DNA of 64,000 nt from Enoplosus armatus (taxonomy: Eukaryota; Chordata; Actinopteri; Centrarchiformes; Enoplosidae), in contig NC_092183.1 in NCBI RefSeq assembly GCF_043641665.1, positions 26,985,722 to 27,049,721 of the forward strand, read 5' to 3'. The notes beneath the pieces were generated by a model, which was given only the letters and a program-made list of their open reading frames with translations, ran no database searches and had not been told where the DNA came from. A program made the position numbers and the translations under genes. Shown here piece after piece: positions 24,089 to 39,200 of this stretch. Each line of letters opens with the position of its first letter. Within the stretch, counting starts at the first letter, position 1.

Positions 24089-25750
24089 CTGGGATGAGCA
24101 ACACAGCCTACGCCCAGTGAGGCACGTGAACCTCAGGCAAAAGGTGGCTGGATTAACGGATCTTAATCACCCAAATAGGTGCAGCTCAACCGAAGCCTTC
24201 CTAAAAAGGGCTTCATTCAAAGTTTAGGTCAGAGTAAGAAAACATCCACACTGAGTCAGATTCATTTGTGTTCTGAGGTCACAGTTTAACAACCTACTTC
24301 TTTTGAAATATCTCCATGTATATTTCATGATATTGATTGCAATTAACTGTACAATTGACCTAAATAGTGAACTTTAAACCTGCAGGACGTTTGTGTAAAA
24401 CTAGCAATTTGTATAAAATTCTGAATGTGGATATCGCAATCTATCAGACGATGTTTCCTTATATTTTTAGAAACACAATTCTATGTCCGCATTATGATTT
24501 TCTTTTAATTTCACCATCATACACATGTCTTAACAGTCCAAACAGCCTGGCTCTGTAATAAATAAATACAGATATAAACTTCTAAAATAACTCTTAACTT
24601 TAGTTGTCTTCTTCACAGAAATGAAACAAATGCATGTATATTATATTTAATATATATAAAAATTCTTTCGCCCTTAAAATTGAACTGGGAATCACTGGTA
24701 TAGATGATCCTCATTGGCATTTAATATCCAAGAGATACGGTCATACTAGGTTAGAGAAAAGTCAAGTTATGCATTTTAGAAAAACTCCATCTGACCGAGT
24801 AAACTTATGCATAAGAAGAAACAGGGTTAAATGTTAATGTAATCCGCCGCGTGAGCGGTCAGGCGGTGCATTTCATGTGACTTCATGAACATTAACAAGT
24901 TAAGTTCTTGGAGGCCTTTGTCCAAAGCGCATTGCAGCATCCCGAGCTCAGACAATTTGAAATGTAGAAGCTACCCACTGAGCTACATTGAGCGTAGACC
25001 TCTTACCCTGCCTACTGCATTGGTTCCATCACTCAATCAATAACAAGACAAAGAAACAAGCTGTGTAGAACTAAGGTTTACTGGAAAAAAAGGGTTTTAA
25101 AAACAATCTTTTTTTTTGTTTCCTCACAGGTTATTACCAACATTGTGCAATGCAACAACATTTCTTTGCTAGTAGTTCAGACACGATAAATTGCCACCTC
25201 GGATTAAAGTTCCGTCTATAATGTCTATTCTAAGGAAGGATCTCAGGAAAGCAACCCGGACATATTATTAACTTTTACTAGTATCAAAATCACCAGATAC
25301 AGTCATGTTAATTGCTATTATACCTTTGATAATAAACAAGATTTTCTTCATTAAGACATACGGACGTTGAACCTGTTTTCGAGCCTTATTGTAACATCTA
25401 TCACTCCTGCGGTCTCTACTGGGTGTTAGTCTACGAAAAGCTATTCCAAAAGGTAATGCTCAGCTTATAAGTTGATGCCAAGTGAAACAGACGTCACATA
25501 ATTATTTTTTCCACTCTTCCCAAAATACAATCACAGCCCCGACTGGAGGTGTCAGGGCAATCAAAGCAGCATCAATCCATCATCCTCAATCACGCTCCCG
25601 ACTGAGCTCTGGCTTCACGTTAAACCGGCGAGAGCAGCGGGGAGGGCACAACAGTGCTTATTAATAATTCCAACTGGGGTGGGTGGTGGGGTAGCTTCTC
25701 GGCTCAATTTGCGACACACAGTTTCATTTGGAAAATAACAGGAGAGGGTT

Positions 25751-25773
25751 GGGGGGGGGGGGGGGGGGGGGGG
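25751..25773. repeat. G23 homopolymer
   Basis: Twenty-three G on the plus strand. Confidence 0.9.
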
Positions 25774-28700
25774 TGTTCAAAGATCAATCTCTTGATTTGT
25801 GTAATCATGTTCTCAGGAAATGGAAATGGCTGCTTCAGTGAGCCAGCGAGACAACTCAAGCTGTGTGCGACACAGTCCTCGTGTAAGAGTCTCTTGACAT
25901 CTGAGATCTGAGTTATCTCTCTTCGTGGCTGATGTCTGTCTGCTGCCTCAAAGTTGCCGGCACCCCCCACCCCCCCAAAAAAAAGATTGCCAAGACTGTC
26001 CTTGTGTGACCCTCTGAGGTTATCCCTGCTCAACTCCTTTAACGTTAGGATAAAAAAACAACATTATGTTAGGTGAGGTGTCCTGCTTTCTCCAATGCTC
26101 ATACTGTATGTGCGCTTAAAGCTGCAATAATCAATATTTCTCATGTTAGCAGTGGATAAAATGTGTGTCTGAGGTCTCTCGATGTGACGAACCCACAAAG
26201 AATGATCGCCCTCAGCTCACGCCTGTGGTTCCTCTCAGCAACATGGAGGTTTTTAGCCTCTTTTAGCTCATTTTGTTTTGTTGTTGTTGTTTTTTTGCGC
26301 CCCCCAAAATTTCCACTTCAACCAACCCAGTTCCCAGCCTAGCCATAAAAGGTACTGGCCGAGTCCTTTCTCGCAGGACACCGTAAAGCACCATCCTGCA
26401 TTTCAGAATCCACTGCTAACGTCTTGGTTCGCAGCATATAATCAGCTTTATTACACTTCAGGTTAGCTGGCCGGAACAAACGTGCAGCTCGCGAGTTCGT
26501 GTCATGTCATTAGTGACTAGCTCCGCGAGAGGTAATGTCGTATCCGATCACAGCCTCAGGGAGAATGTGCTGAGCTCTACGGTGGATAATGGATCTCCAG
26601 CCCGGTAAGCGAGGTGTCCGCTTTCTTTGTGATCAGAAAATTCACGAGAAATCCATCAAGCTCGTGTCAATTTTGAGCGTAACTCGACTTGCAATTAAAC
26701 CCAACACAGCAGCAGGATTAAATATATTGACTTGAGATGCAGTTGCAGCAATTGAGCAGGCATGTGATTAGGCTCTGTGGTTCGGCCTTTATTTAAACTC
26801 GCAGCAAAGGAGAAAGCAGAGGAGTCCTCTATGAAGAGGATTAGTGCTGGACGGCACTCCAGTGGAATATAAAGGAGCCAAACAGGGAGCAGACTTAAGT
26901 CTTCTACACATTTCTCACTTTGTTTCTGTCCATTATCCACAGCACTGTAAATCAACAGTCATTAAAATCCATAGGTATTACAGACTAATACAATACCTTG
27001 AACAATGTTCCCTATCTTGTACATTATACAAATTGAAATAACCATACAGAAATATTCACACACAGTATATTGCTACAGAAGAAAGAGTTTGGCGAGTGTG
27101 GTGTTTAAACAGATACATATATCACCAGGAAGCAAAAATCATGAATGTACAACAAAAGGTCAGGTCGTACCTTCAGGCAAAGAGATAACAGCACACAAGA
27201 CAGCAAAGGCCATGAGGTCCACTCTCACATGATGAGTCCAAAACACAATGTTTGAGAAATTCAAGCCTCGGGGGCTGCAATGCATGAGCAAAAACAAAAT
27301 CAAAAATAGGAACCTTTAAAGTGTTCTGTGAACGGACGTTACGTTCATTTTGAGGCTGGTACAACAAGTGTGAACAAGCGAGGGGCTTTAAAAGCCAGTT
27401 TTTAAATAATGGCTGACTGCATGGCCAGCGCAAACAAATAAAGACTGGGTGAAAAAATGGGAATTACCGGTTCGCATGGTAAATTCAGCATCATCCACAT
27501 TTCCACAGCACTACAACCCAGTGCAAAAACAACATTGTCCCTACTTTACCGTTTTTCCTTTTTTTTTGACTGCTGTTAAGTTACCTCAGCACTTTGGATT
27601 TATTATAAACTAAAACCTTACCAAGAATAGGGGGGGCTACTGGAAGGCTTTTAATGTGAAACATCGGCGCAGGGCGGGTTGAGTTTCATTGACGGCGGCT
27701 CGACCGTGGAAGCCACTGGAAATAATGAGTACATGAAAGAAAGTATTTCCGTTAATAAGAGAAACTGCAGTGGAAATATACTGGACTCGTCAAGACAACA
27801 GGCGAACATGGAAGAAGTTTTGAGCTTGCATTGATAGCAAATGGCTTCTTACTACAATATGAAAAAATCTGTTGGGGTCTGGCTCGTCTATTGTAAACAG
27901 ACTGAACCCATGGCAGCAGCATCAACAGAAATGTTGTGTTGTCTGACACACTGTATAAACCACTACGGTCTCAGCTGTTTGCAGTAATTACACTAAATGA
28001 TCACAAGTCATTTGACTGTGATCCAGTAACACGTGCTACTTTGTGGCATAACGGTAAGTTGACAGCAGTATGAATGTTTATGTCACACCAGACATGAATC
28101 ATAATTTACAGTAATACATAAATAATTCAAATGTACTCTGATAATAGGTGCCAGATAATGCAAAGGACGGTATTAATGTTGCTGACGAAAAAGAAAAAGA
28201 ACTTCCACTTAAAGGGGAGCTTCATTTCAAAAACCTATTCAGCCATTTTGGACAAAACTGTTGAACTTCCCATTCTTCCAAAGCAGTGATTATTGCCATC
28301 TGTAAAAAGCAGTTACACCATAAGACAGTGCTCTTAAGACTAATATATAACTATATATAACTTTACTAATATTCAATAGCAATGGTTTACATCCTCACTG
28401 ACATTAAGGAGATATTTCAAATGCCTAAATGTCCCTTTTTGGACCAAAGCTCTCCTTATAGAGCCCCTATAGTCCTCGTGGGTGGCAATAAGACGAATAT
28501 TTGTGGGCATCTGAGTCCCCCATCCCGATCCTGCTAGCTGAGAGCTACTCAAGCACTCCAACGCAATGAACACTTCTTCCAGCTCGGTTGACTTGCATGA
28601 ATCAGGGGGCGACGGCAACACAAGACACGCATGTGCGCATACGCAGTGAAAGGGCTCAGCCAGCCGCGGTGGAGACGCACATGCACTGAACGTGTGCAGG

Positions 28701-30514
28701 GGAGCCTGGGTACAGAGTCGGGAAGCTTACAGTACATGGATGAATGACGCACGTTGTGTTGCTGCTCCGTCCTATCTTTTGTGAGGACATTTGGTCTGCA
28801 GAGACACAGTGAGTGTTATCACATGATGGCGCTGCATATTTCTGCGGTGGGGATATACAGTACAATAGAGGACACGGCCACCTCAGCACAAGCTTGAGAT
28901 GGAGCGATGTAAATGTCACTCATCCCCATCCGACACTACTGATGCCAGCAATTACACTGATCCAAAGTTTATATAAGCGTTAAAACAGCACACTCCCCCC
29001 AAAACTTTTACTGTTAGTTTAAAGTAAGTAGGTGAGTAATGCAGCAGTTAGTTATTAACCATTAGTATGAGTATTTTCTAGCTATACAGTACAAAGGGGG
29101 AAGCCCTTACTTTAAAAAAAATAGAACAATTTTTTTTATATAAATACAGATTAGGCCAATAAAGCAGCACTAGGCTATTACTGGCCTTTGTTGTAAAATG
29201 GGTTACAATAATCCAAGTCTGATATAATGGAGGACAGTGTGTAAAACTTGTACTGACACAGTCTGCCTAGTGAAGTTTTAAAGGGACACTCTACCAATCC
29301 TTTTATTTTTTATTTATTTTTTGTACACAGAAAGAGGAAATACCCCCTGATGATGTCATCAGCTTGGGTTTTGCTTGGGACATTTACCAGGCAGGGAGGG
29401 GAATAAAAAGACGCTTTCCCGTTGAATTATGGGAAATAGGGTCCAGTGTTTGACTGTTTGATAGAGGGGATTAAAAGTCAGGATAGCTGCACAGATTGGT
29501 ATGATTCTTTTTTTCTAATCTTTCTGCGAGTGTGCCTTTAAGTTCTTTACACAAACACAAAATACATGAAGATGTGCTGATGTTTTAAAAAACGGATATT
29601 AATCCCAGAAATGTATGGCAGGTACGGCAAGGCCTGTATTTGGAGACACAGACCTTCACATTGTGATATCAACTGAAAAGCCTTCACTAGAGCACTGGTT
29701 CTAAGAGTTAATTAACACCGAAACAACAATTTGGTGGTGAGGAGAAACAAAAAAAACCCCTCAAAATCACCTCTACCACTCCATTGCTACTTTGAGTGAT
29801 TCATGTTAAGTCTTAAATAAGAAATTCTAATTTACTTCACAAAATGCGAGTAAATTTTGTGTTGAAATAAATAGAATATACAGCACGTATGCTATCAGTA
29901 TTCTAGCATATCTAGTTCTTATAAAGACAGTGCCGAGGTGCAAAGAGTCTGGTGTCATAGTCTCCACCTCTTTACAGAGTGACACAATGCAAGTCAGCTA
30001 TGGACACACACATGCAACACAAGCTCACTAAAAAGGATCCCCCCACCCCCCCACCCACCCCCCCCGCAGGCCAGCGGCTCAAGAAAGAGTAGCTGGTGCC
30101 GGCTCAGCGGGGTCCAGTGAAATGCCGTAACGTGATGAAACATGCATGGGCGCGTCTGTCTGTTCGGCTACAGGTGACTTGAGAGACGATGAAGACGTAG
30201 GAAACCTTCACACACGCGCTCCCTGACGTCCCACTGAAGATGACTCTGTGTGGAGTGTGAAGGCCTTGGATTGGGATCTACAGTGTGTCGCCAACAGTGA
30301 GTACAATTCTTAGTATCAAACAAGGGATTGAACCTGAGTTAATACAACAGTCGGTACGAAATACTAATACGTTTATCTGAAGTTTAAAAAAACCCCCAAA
30401 AAGCTGTGTTAAATAGACAACTCTAGTTTTTGATAAGACTAATTCTAGATTTTCACTTGATAGCATGGAGAGAGATGCTGGAAATCTATTCTCTAATGCT
30501 CCAGTAAGCACTTG

Positions 30515-30520
30515 TTTATT
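30515..30520 (-). terminator. Candidate polyadenylation signal for nsmf
   Basis: AATAAA on the minus strand, about 520 bases beyond the nsmf stop codon. It is the nearest canonical hexamer I noticed; further ones occur near 29300, so a longer 3' UTR is possible. Confidence 0.3.
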
Positions 30521-31037
30521 TACATTTAAGCTCTAATCCCCTTGTGAATAACTTCCACACCTGACAAAGAAAAGACTTCCATCCTTATCAGCCTCCATCT
30601 TAAAAGAGCAGACAGCTTGGCTAAAGGCAAAAGAAAAATCCAATCTGTCACCCTCTAAACTCAGAAAGGAAGAGTTCTTTCTGTTCTCTGCTGTCACTCT
30701 TTTATCTAGCATCCTCTCTGAACTCAGGAATCTAACTCTAGCTAGCGTCTTCTGACACATTTAGGCTAGGATGACGAGTCCCTCGCTTCTCCTCCCTCTC
30801 TTTCTCTTTTCTCAGAGAGATAGGCAGAAAGTGAAAATGGATGAGGGAGAAAAAGTACACCGCTGGCAGAATCTACAGGGCCATCCTAAAAGTAAACAGG
30901 CCCAACTGCGCTGCCGCTCTGCCACAGAGCCGGTCCAGGAGCCTCCCGGTGGCCCTTCAACCAAACGGCCCCCGTCGCCGCACAGTGGGCTCAGACATGA
31001 GATAACCGGCCGACAGGCCGTCAGAAGGTGGGCGAAG

Positions 31038-33234
31038 TCACAAGAGGTCGTCGTAGTCCAGCAGCTTCGAGTGCTGGCGGCTTTTCCACAGGCGGAACAG
31101 GCGGAAGTCAAAGTACATCTCGATCATCTCTTTTCCTGCAGAAAGACGACGACACAAAAGACAAATGAGCGAAACTGTACACTCCTGGGAGAACCTGACT
31201 GAATCGCTGAATCTCACACCCCCCCCACCAGTTCTGGCACATTATTATCACTATCCTGGCCTCCCAACCTGGGGGTCAGGACCCCCACAAAGGGTCGCAA
31301 GACAAATTTGAGGGGTCACTTGATGATTTCGAAGATAGGACAGCAGAGAAACATACTAAATTCTATTTAATTTCTCAGACTTTCCAGTAATCTTTGCTTT
31401 GTGAATTACTTTTAATTCAACTAGCACACAAGTGCAACGTGTGAAGAGGGGCCTCAAGCTAGAAAGGTTGGGAACCGCTGACTTAAAGTCAGTGTTTTTG
31501 CATGTTAAGGGCCATTTACTACAAATCACGTGCTGATTATTGTCCTAAGAGGACGACAGTGTTTAAACTTTCAGTTTATTTATCTGCCTTCCATTCACTT
31601 CATGAATGACATGAAACAAGCCTCAGGTCAGTTAACTATCACAACAGACATCATGTCTGCTTTTAGTGTCTTTTTTATTTTTTTCTCCAAATTTATGGCA
31701 TTTCTGTTTAGGTTCGATGTAAACGTACTTAATAACTGTCAACAGAGTGTTGATGGGAATTGATCATCAGGTCTGCTGACTATACTGTGATTTTGTCAGG
31801 AGCAGGATCTGGGTCATGGAGCTGTAGTCAATGACTTTCTGTCATGGCGTCATCAGTCATCGCTTTGGTATTTTCCAAATATATAGCATTACTAAGAGCA
31901 CACTTTAGTTCAAACTTAACTTTTACAAACAGCAACCTTCTTGGGAAAATGAGCCCGTTCAATGAAATAGTGCATCTACGACGATTCTTTTGTTTAATTT
32001 ATTTTTTTACAGCTCTAGGGATGTCACTCTGTTTGACTGTTGGTTGGACCACTACTTTAGTCCAGACTGAAATATTTCAGGATTGCCATGAATATTTCAG
32101 ACATTCATAGTTCCCAGAGGATGAATCCTGCTGATTTTGGCGATCCCCTGACTTTTCTAGCCCTGCCAGCAGAGCGGGCCTTGTAATTGGGTCAGATCGA
32201 GTTCCGGTCCCTTTCCCATCACAAAGGAACCGCTCAAGGATTTGTTTATGACTGGACCAAGACCACTTCCTCTACAGGGCCATCTACAGGGTCAGGGTGG
32301 TGTATCCTGTCAATGTGCCAAGATACACCACCGTGCTGCTGTGCATCGACTTTCCATCCTGGCCACCACACTTACTTCTCTATGATGTGTTCGGAGCGCG
32401 CTATTGGTGTAAAATGATGCGACGCTCTGTGATGCGGGGGGCGTGGCACACTGAATTCCTGGCCATTACTGGTCATCTGCTGTCAAGCGAAGTTTGAATT
32501 GCTACCATTATGTCATTGATTCAGGGCAACAACTGGATTTAAAGAGCACCTGCTGAAAATCTTGTTTCTGTTGAACCTCCTGTGGTTTAACTTCTCGCCT
32601 TGCTGCAGCAATGTACAGGTATACTGCAGGACCCTGTGATGTCACAGTTGGGTGTGGTTACAGGTGCAACAAAGCACACCTCTGGGCGTAGAAAGACGTC
32701 AAACAAACTTGAAACTCCTCGCTTTAAAGCAGCACTCAGCGACATTTTGACGTGGAGTGATCTTGTGGGCAGCCTTTTTAGCATAAGAACCTTCATGCTA
32801 ATAAATTCCAATCTAATACCTTCTGATCTACGACCCCGAACACCGACGCTTCACTGTCCTCGAGCAAAACGCATTGGCAAAACTTAACTGGAAAATAATT
32901 AGCGCGGCATCAATAGATGTCGGGAAAATGACTGATGAGGGACGCGTTGAGAGTTCAGCAGTTAACACCTGCATGTTTGCTCACTTCATTGCTGAGTGGC
33001 TTCATTGATTAACGCCCACTATTAACATTCAGCGAGTGTACAGGTTTGTATGTTTTTTTGTGCGCGTGCGCATGCAACTCTTTTCTCTTGTGTAAAGGCG
33101 GCAGGGAAAAAAAACAACAATGACAAAGCAATGTGTGAGGGTGTGTGGGTGCTCTCACCCTGCGCAGACAGCTCTAGCGGGGACTTGAATTCGACGGAGG
33201 AGGGTCTCATCAACCTCTTCAGAGTCTGAATCAG
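31038..33234 (-). CDS. nsmf: nsmf last two exons
   Basis: Exon 33234-33159 reads LIQTLKRLMRPSSVEFKSPL and ends inside Gly of AQG. Exon 31135-31038 completes it, then reads KEMIEMYFDFRLFRLWKSRQ and ends LLDYDDLL with a TGA stop at 31040-31038. Human ends similarly, with LLDFDDVL. A 6.7-kb intron separates them from the preceding exon. Confidence 0.95.
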
Positions 33235-36200
33235 CTGCCCGGGAAAGAGGGGACAGACAGGGAGGACCAGTTAGAGAGAGAGAGAATCAGGCATTTTGAA
33301 GTGGACACCAACAAACCTGTGACGGTGCGGAGACGTGACTGTATGCACAGAGCGGGACGAGGGCCCTGCGACACTTTTGTTCGGCTCGTGCGGCACTGCA
33401 GCTGAGTGTGTGTGAAAAGGTCAACGTGCCACTTACATTGCAATAGCTGAAAGGCACTTATAGTAATGTTTTTTTTTCTGTCCATATAGACACATCTGTC
33501 AGAGTGGATCTATAGTGAGCCAGAGGCCTGGCAGAGCGGGGTCACATACAGGGAGGTAGTGGAGGACACACACACACACACACACACACACCTTAACTCA
33601 CTGCCTTTAAAAGCTCACACAGACCTTGGTGTTCTAAATTAATGAGGTCATTTACGATGCCAGGATGAAACGGATGTCATTTACAGGAGGAAATGTATTT
33701 CACGGAAGCATTCATTACAAGGTGTTGGTACCAGCACGTAAGCGTCTCTTTTCAGACATGGAATATCTAACACTGCTGGCTTCATCTGCCTGTTAAAGTG
33801 ATGCCTTTTCATTACTCAGACTCAGGTGACTGACAACATTTTGTGTTCGTGCATTGCGGCACCAGCTGCATGACGAGGAGCAATGTCACCGCTGGAGAAC
33901 AGCGATGAGTTCAAAGTTAATAATATAAAAGGAAGAAAAGTTTTCTCTGTTCTCTTAAAACTTATTTTGTTGTCGATACCTCAATTAAATAATACAATGT
34001 TGACAATACAGCAAGCTTCGAATGACAAGATGTTAGGCGGCGGTTCCACTTTGCTCTATTTTCGCTATCAAAAAATTGAAAATATAGGGAGGGATGCTTT
34101 TGTCCCTTTTTGTCCTTTGCACAAGTAGTAAAACCACAAATGAGACCGTCTACAGAGGATCCATCACAGCATCATCAGTAGCTCCCACAAACCTCAAAGA
34201 CCAAAACTGCCTGCCGCAGTAGGGAAGTGTCCGGCCCCCCCAACTCTACGCCCCTGGCCCTCATTTCATTTTAAGTGGCAGATCACTTAGTACTCATGTA
34301 ATGTAGTAATGACTGTCGCGTACTCATGGGGCGGTACCAAGCACCAACCTCCCGGTCATGGTACTCATCCAGGTCTCGGGGGTATGCTTTAGGGCGGGGC
34401 TACCTTGTGATTAACAGGTCGCTACTACGGCGATCTGTCAGTCACAAGGATAGCGCCGTTCGGTTGCACTAAAAGACACTCTAGGAGTCGGATGTTTTTC
34501 CGGTGAGTTCTTTTACAAGCTAGCTTTGTGAGCCGTGTAGCCAGGAGCCAGGAGCCAGGAGCCAGGAGCCAGGAGCAGTCAGGTTGCCGGTACAGGTAGG
34601 GGTGCGTATTGTCTTCGACCTCTTAGCCCTTTTTACAGCAATGTTTATTAATGTGCACTGTCCCTGTTAAATATAGCAATACATGAAATAAGAAATGTGG
34701 GTTTGACAGATGGCAGCCCCTGAAGTGGACACAGCATACGTCTGCGCTCCTTACAGTGGACTGTTACTTGTTCTTTGCCAAGAGTTAGAAAAAGACTTGA
34801 TTACCTAATGCGTGTATCTACAACACACGTGTTTACTTGTGCCTCTGGAGAGCTGTCAGACCTGATGACACCTCTCCACACCTCCACTGCCTCCTCCTCC
34901 CCACGTCGTGTTCCAGCTCGTCCTCCCTGTACCCCCTCTCACTCCCTGGGGTCTGGTCTGGTGCCAGCTGCTGTGCCATCACACACGGAGCCTGGCAGCC
35001 AAATGACATTCTCATCTCCAGGAGGCTAGCTGTGCACCCGTCAGTTCCAAGACGAATGCTTTTTGATGCTTTTTGGTTTGCTTCCTTTATGGAAAACATC
35101 AGATTTCTCGGTAAAAAACAAGGAGCCAGTTCAAAAGAGCTTACTGAAGAATTACTTTACAACTAGCATTGTATTTATCTACGTGTTTATTCATTTATTT
35201 CTTGCTTGTAAAAAGTGACGTGCAACTAATCTTATGAATTCCGCCTAAGATCCGGCATCTCTATAATTTACTTTTGCTTACTTTTTACTCTTGTTTTACA
35301 CCTCATATGATGACTTTACCGATCTTTTACCTTTTTAAAAATGAATTTTGTCTTGTGAACCATTGAAGAAAATAAACAAATTTTAATAAAAACAATTAGA
35401 TAAAAGAAATTCAACAGCATTAGAGGATAAAGTGATTAATGCCATCTAAATCAAAGGTAAAATCTGAGAATTGCATTGTCTAAATGTTGGATCTCTTCCT
35501 TTGCTGTTTAAAGCTCTGTTTAACTGTTTAAAGTCTGGTGAAGGTAGACGAAGATACGTGATCATGTATGTGCAACAGAATGCATTTTTCAAAATTAAAT
35601 GTTAAATGTATTCATGATACTTTATTTCCCTCCAGTGAGGATGCATTAGCTCTCAAAAGATAATTCTCCACACTGCATCAGATGTAAAAGCAAAGACGGA
35701 ACATTTGTGCATCTTTTTGGCACAAATGAGGTTTGTTTTTGGAAAGCTAGTCATGCTGTCACTAAGTCAATGTTAGATACGGAGGTAATTTTTAGTCTGA
35801 GTCACGCCAGATCTTTTCCTACATTACAGAAAATGTAGGATGCTAATTGGTCTTATTTTGCATTTTGTTATCTTGGAAGAAAAATTTACTCCAGAGAGGA
35901 ACTGTGGTTATATCTCTGATGGTTTTTGGGACCCTGTTCTTTAATATTTGGAACCTTTTCAGTTGTGAGGACATGTAGATTTATCCAAATGTGGAGGGAA
36001 TGCTGAATGTTTCATTTTGTTCTGTGGCATAAAATAGCTTTGTTTCTTTTGAGGTTTTGTACTCTTTATGTGTTAATCTACCATCAATTCTTTTCTTAAA
36101 GTGTTTGACATTTTGGGAAATATTAAATATTTGCTTTCTTGGCAAGAGCCAATAGCTGGTTAGCTTAGCTTAGCACAAAGACTGGAAACGGGGGAAACTC

Positions 36201-39200
36201 CGTCTCGTTTACGTAATCCGTACAAAAACCGAAGTGTACAAACAACACGTTGTGGTTCCAAAGGGGGATGTGCTGTCATAGTGGCAACCAGCGTGTGCCT
36301 GTCTGTTTTTATTTTACATCTCTTGACATATGGAGGACGAAATATGTTCTAGCCATAAATAAACGTGGCTCCCTATCTACCAGAATATGAGTCTGCCATA
36401 TTCTAAATGAACTCTTTCGTCTCTGTTGATAGTGGGGTAGGGCAGACATAAGGTTTGCTAATAATAATGGCGGTACTGAATGCAGAGAGGCAGTGAAAGG
36501 TGAAAGGTCACCCAACCTGCCGGAGACTGCGTGTGCTGCTAATGCAATCTGCTCCGGCGCTTAACCTCGACATTTCCCTGAGGGAGCAGACCATCAATAG
36601 AGCAGAGCTTTCAAGGTTGGGGTTTCAATAATTTCAATAAGCAAGCAAGTAATAAAGCCCTGTGCAGTTGTTAAATCAAGTGAGTACCGACAGAGTAGCC
36701 AGGTGTCGATGGCTGAGGGGCGTTAAGTCATCATGTAACTAAATGCCACATTTACTTTTTCAGTTACACTGTGCATGTCCAGTATGGAGTCCATAGCATT
36801 TAAAATGGGTGCAGCCATTGGATAGTCTATATCAAGGTCAGTCAAGAATAGTGTTAAAAAACAAAAACGATGACAAATATATTTGTTGCTTTAATGCTGC
36901 CAATTTTCAGTACCAGTTCTATTAGTCGAAAATAAGTCAGGCAGCTTCTAAACTAGCTGCAAGAAGTCATCTTAAGTTTAATAAAAACCAGACCAGATTA
37001 TTTATATACTAAACATACTAATAAGTGTCTTCGTTAAACTATAACTAGACTAAATGTCCAGAGATAAAGACTGAAAATTGAAAAGGATGAAGTTGACACA
37101 GCGAGTGGCCCAGGTCCAGACCTTTGAATCCGCCCACTCCACCGAGTTGACTGCCTGTGGTCTGGCATCGTGACATGAAACAGGCGGGACTAACACCGCT
37201 GTCAAGATTGTCTCTGGTGATTGGTTAGGCAAAATCCAATCCCGCATAGAAATCGGCTAAAGTGGAGGCAATGTCAGGCTGAAGATGGAAATGGAGCTGA
37301 CAATTCTGTCACAGTGAGGTAAACAGATTTTAAATTTGGGGGGAAAGAGTGCACTGGTGTCAGATTGGTACTCAGGATGCCTTCAGGAACAGTATTGAGC
37401 GTAGGTCACTCGCATTTTGGCGGCGCGTAGAGCTCAACCCACAACCGCTGTAGTTATGTGCCCAAAATGTAAGAAAATAGACTTGAAGTGTGAAAATACA
37501 CTTTGGGTTGTCTGGTGCGGGTGAATCGCCGGCCCGTGTAGAGAGCGGGACTGATTGTTCCATTGGACACGCGTGACACTGTTGACTGAAAGATGCGCCC
37601 GCATTGATTTTAATGGTATTTCTTAACTAAAATACTTTTTCAGCAGCTGCAGGTGTTTTTTCGCGCTGACTGTGGTCGGCGGTGTTTCACCAGATGTTGG
37701 CAGATTGTGAGCGTGTGATGTTGGCTTGCGCTTCTTATTTCAAGTGGATTCACTCCATCCTGAACCCTGATCCACAGTACTGTTATCATCACTGTGAGCT
37801 GATGTAGCAGCGGAATCATGTTTGTGGACATTTTTAGAATTATGATCTGTCCACCACAGCAGTTACACCAGTGTCTGAGAGAGACATATTAATATTAGAC
37901 ATATTCTTATCAGGCTGTTATCACACTTGCAGTGTGTTTTCCTGATTACAGTCCTGGAAAAAAATCATTCTCCGTAACAATCAGCTGTAACTTGAGTGCT
38001 TCTGCTGCCTGTACAACGCGCCCGCTGTGTGTTATGGCCGCCACTAAATCTGACAGAACTAACACCAAGATAGAAACTACTGCTCTCGTGTATTTGACTG
38101 CCGGGTGGAGCCGAGTGGAGCGTCATCTGAAGGTAGCTCAGTCAGTCTCAGTCTATTAATAGTGGCTCTCCAGCTGAGCTTGCAGGAGCGCACACAGGCA
38201 GCTGCGGGGCGGGGGGGAATTGTTAAATGCAGCGAATAAGCCCTTCCCTGTTCACCCCCCCCCCCCACCTCGTGTGCCGAATCACCGTAGAGACGATGCC
38301 AAATGTTACATTAACTGTCAGTGCGCACTGCTGGGGCTTCTTTACACCTAGAAGGTACAGGCCTGAGGTGCAAAGCAAACGATGACTGTGGTAAATGTGG
38401 TACAAATAGCATTTTGAAACATTCATATATCACAACACTCGGTTGTAATTACTGCAAACTGTACTTTGACGTACTTTGAGATCCTCTGGAAGAAGTCTTT
38501 TGTCTGTTCCAGAGGCCCGGCTGAACACTAAAGGGGACAGAGCGTTTGCAGTCAGGCCCCCGAGGCTCTGGAACGATCTGCCCGGTGAAACCAGGTCGGC
38601 TGAGTCAAGTCCCTTCCTAAAAGAGCCTTTTCTGATATCACTCGAGCTTTAATCTGTATCTTTAATGTGTCTTTTATTTCCGTATCTCCCTACACTGCGT
38701 TGGCATCTGTTTTCTTTTAAAACCTGATGATTTTATGACTTTGACTTTGCTGCCTTTGTGAAGCACTTTGTGACGTGGATTTTGAAAAGTGCTCTCACAA
38801 TAAAGATTATTATCATCATTACAAATATGAATCTATTTCCATATTACTAATTTACCACAAGGTCGCTCAGCTCCTCAGACAACATGCCGTGTCACGGCTT
38901 TTCTCTGAGAGTGTCTCGACGGCCCTCGCAGCGTCGTACTTTTAAGCACTTCATTTCTAAGCATTAAGGTCAAGAGCTACACAAGCATACAATATGCATT
39001 AAATGGCCTTTTCTCCTGCACTCATCTCTGCCGGTCCAAGAATTCATTTCAAATTCAGACTTGCTCTGCGTGACTTTTTACCCCCAAAGTGCAGAACAAT
39101 GACTGGTATTGCAGAAAGCAATCATAAGAAGCAGTAGTACAGTGGTTCTAGATGTGGCTGCATGAGAGTGCATGAATATTTCAGTGTGTGGGCATGTTCC

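Larger units (their letters stand above)
24100..31000. other. Spacer downstream of nsmf
   Basis: No gene was recognised. It includes a G23 run (25751-25773), and part of it may be nsmf 3' UTR. About 24920-25005 resembles a dispersed fish repeat ending in a CCCACTGAGCTACA-type string; it is not a tRNA. The stretch 29280-29530 (AAGGGACACTC start) looks like a further dispersed repeat. The open frames at 28373-28621 and 30278-30760 match nothing I know. Confidence 0.45.

Noticed and set aside
24920..25005. tRNA-like string near CCCACTGAGCTACA
   Set aside because: No cloverleaf, no A or B box pair in correct spacing; resembles the end of a dispersed fish repeat instead.
34541..34575. Five spaced identical units as a CRISPR-like array
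   Set aside because: Units are directly tandem 7-mers with no spacers, in animal DNA; simple minisatellite.
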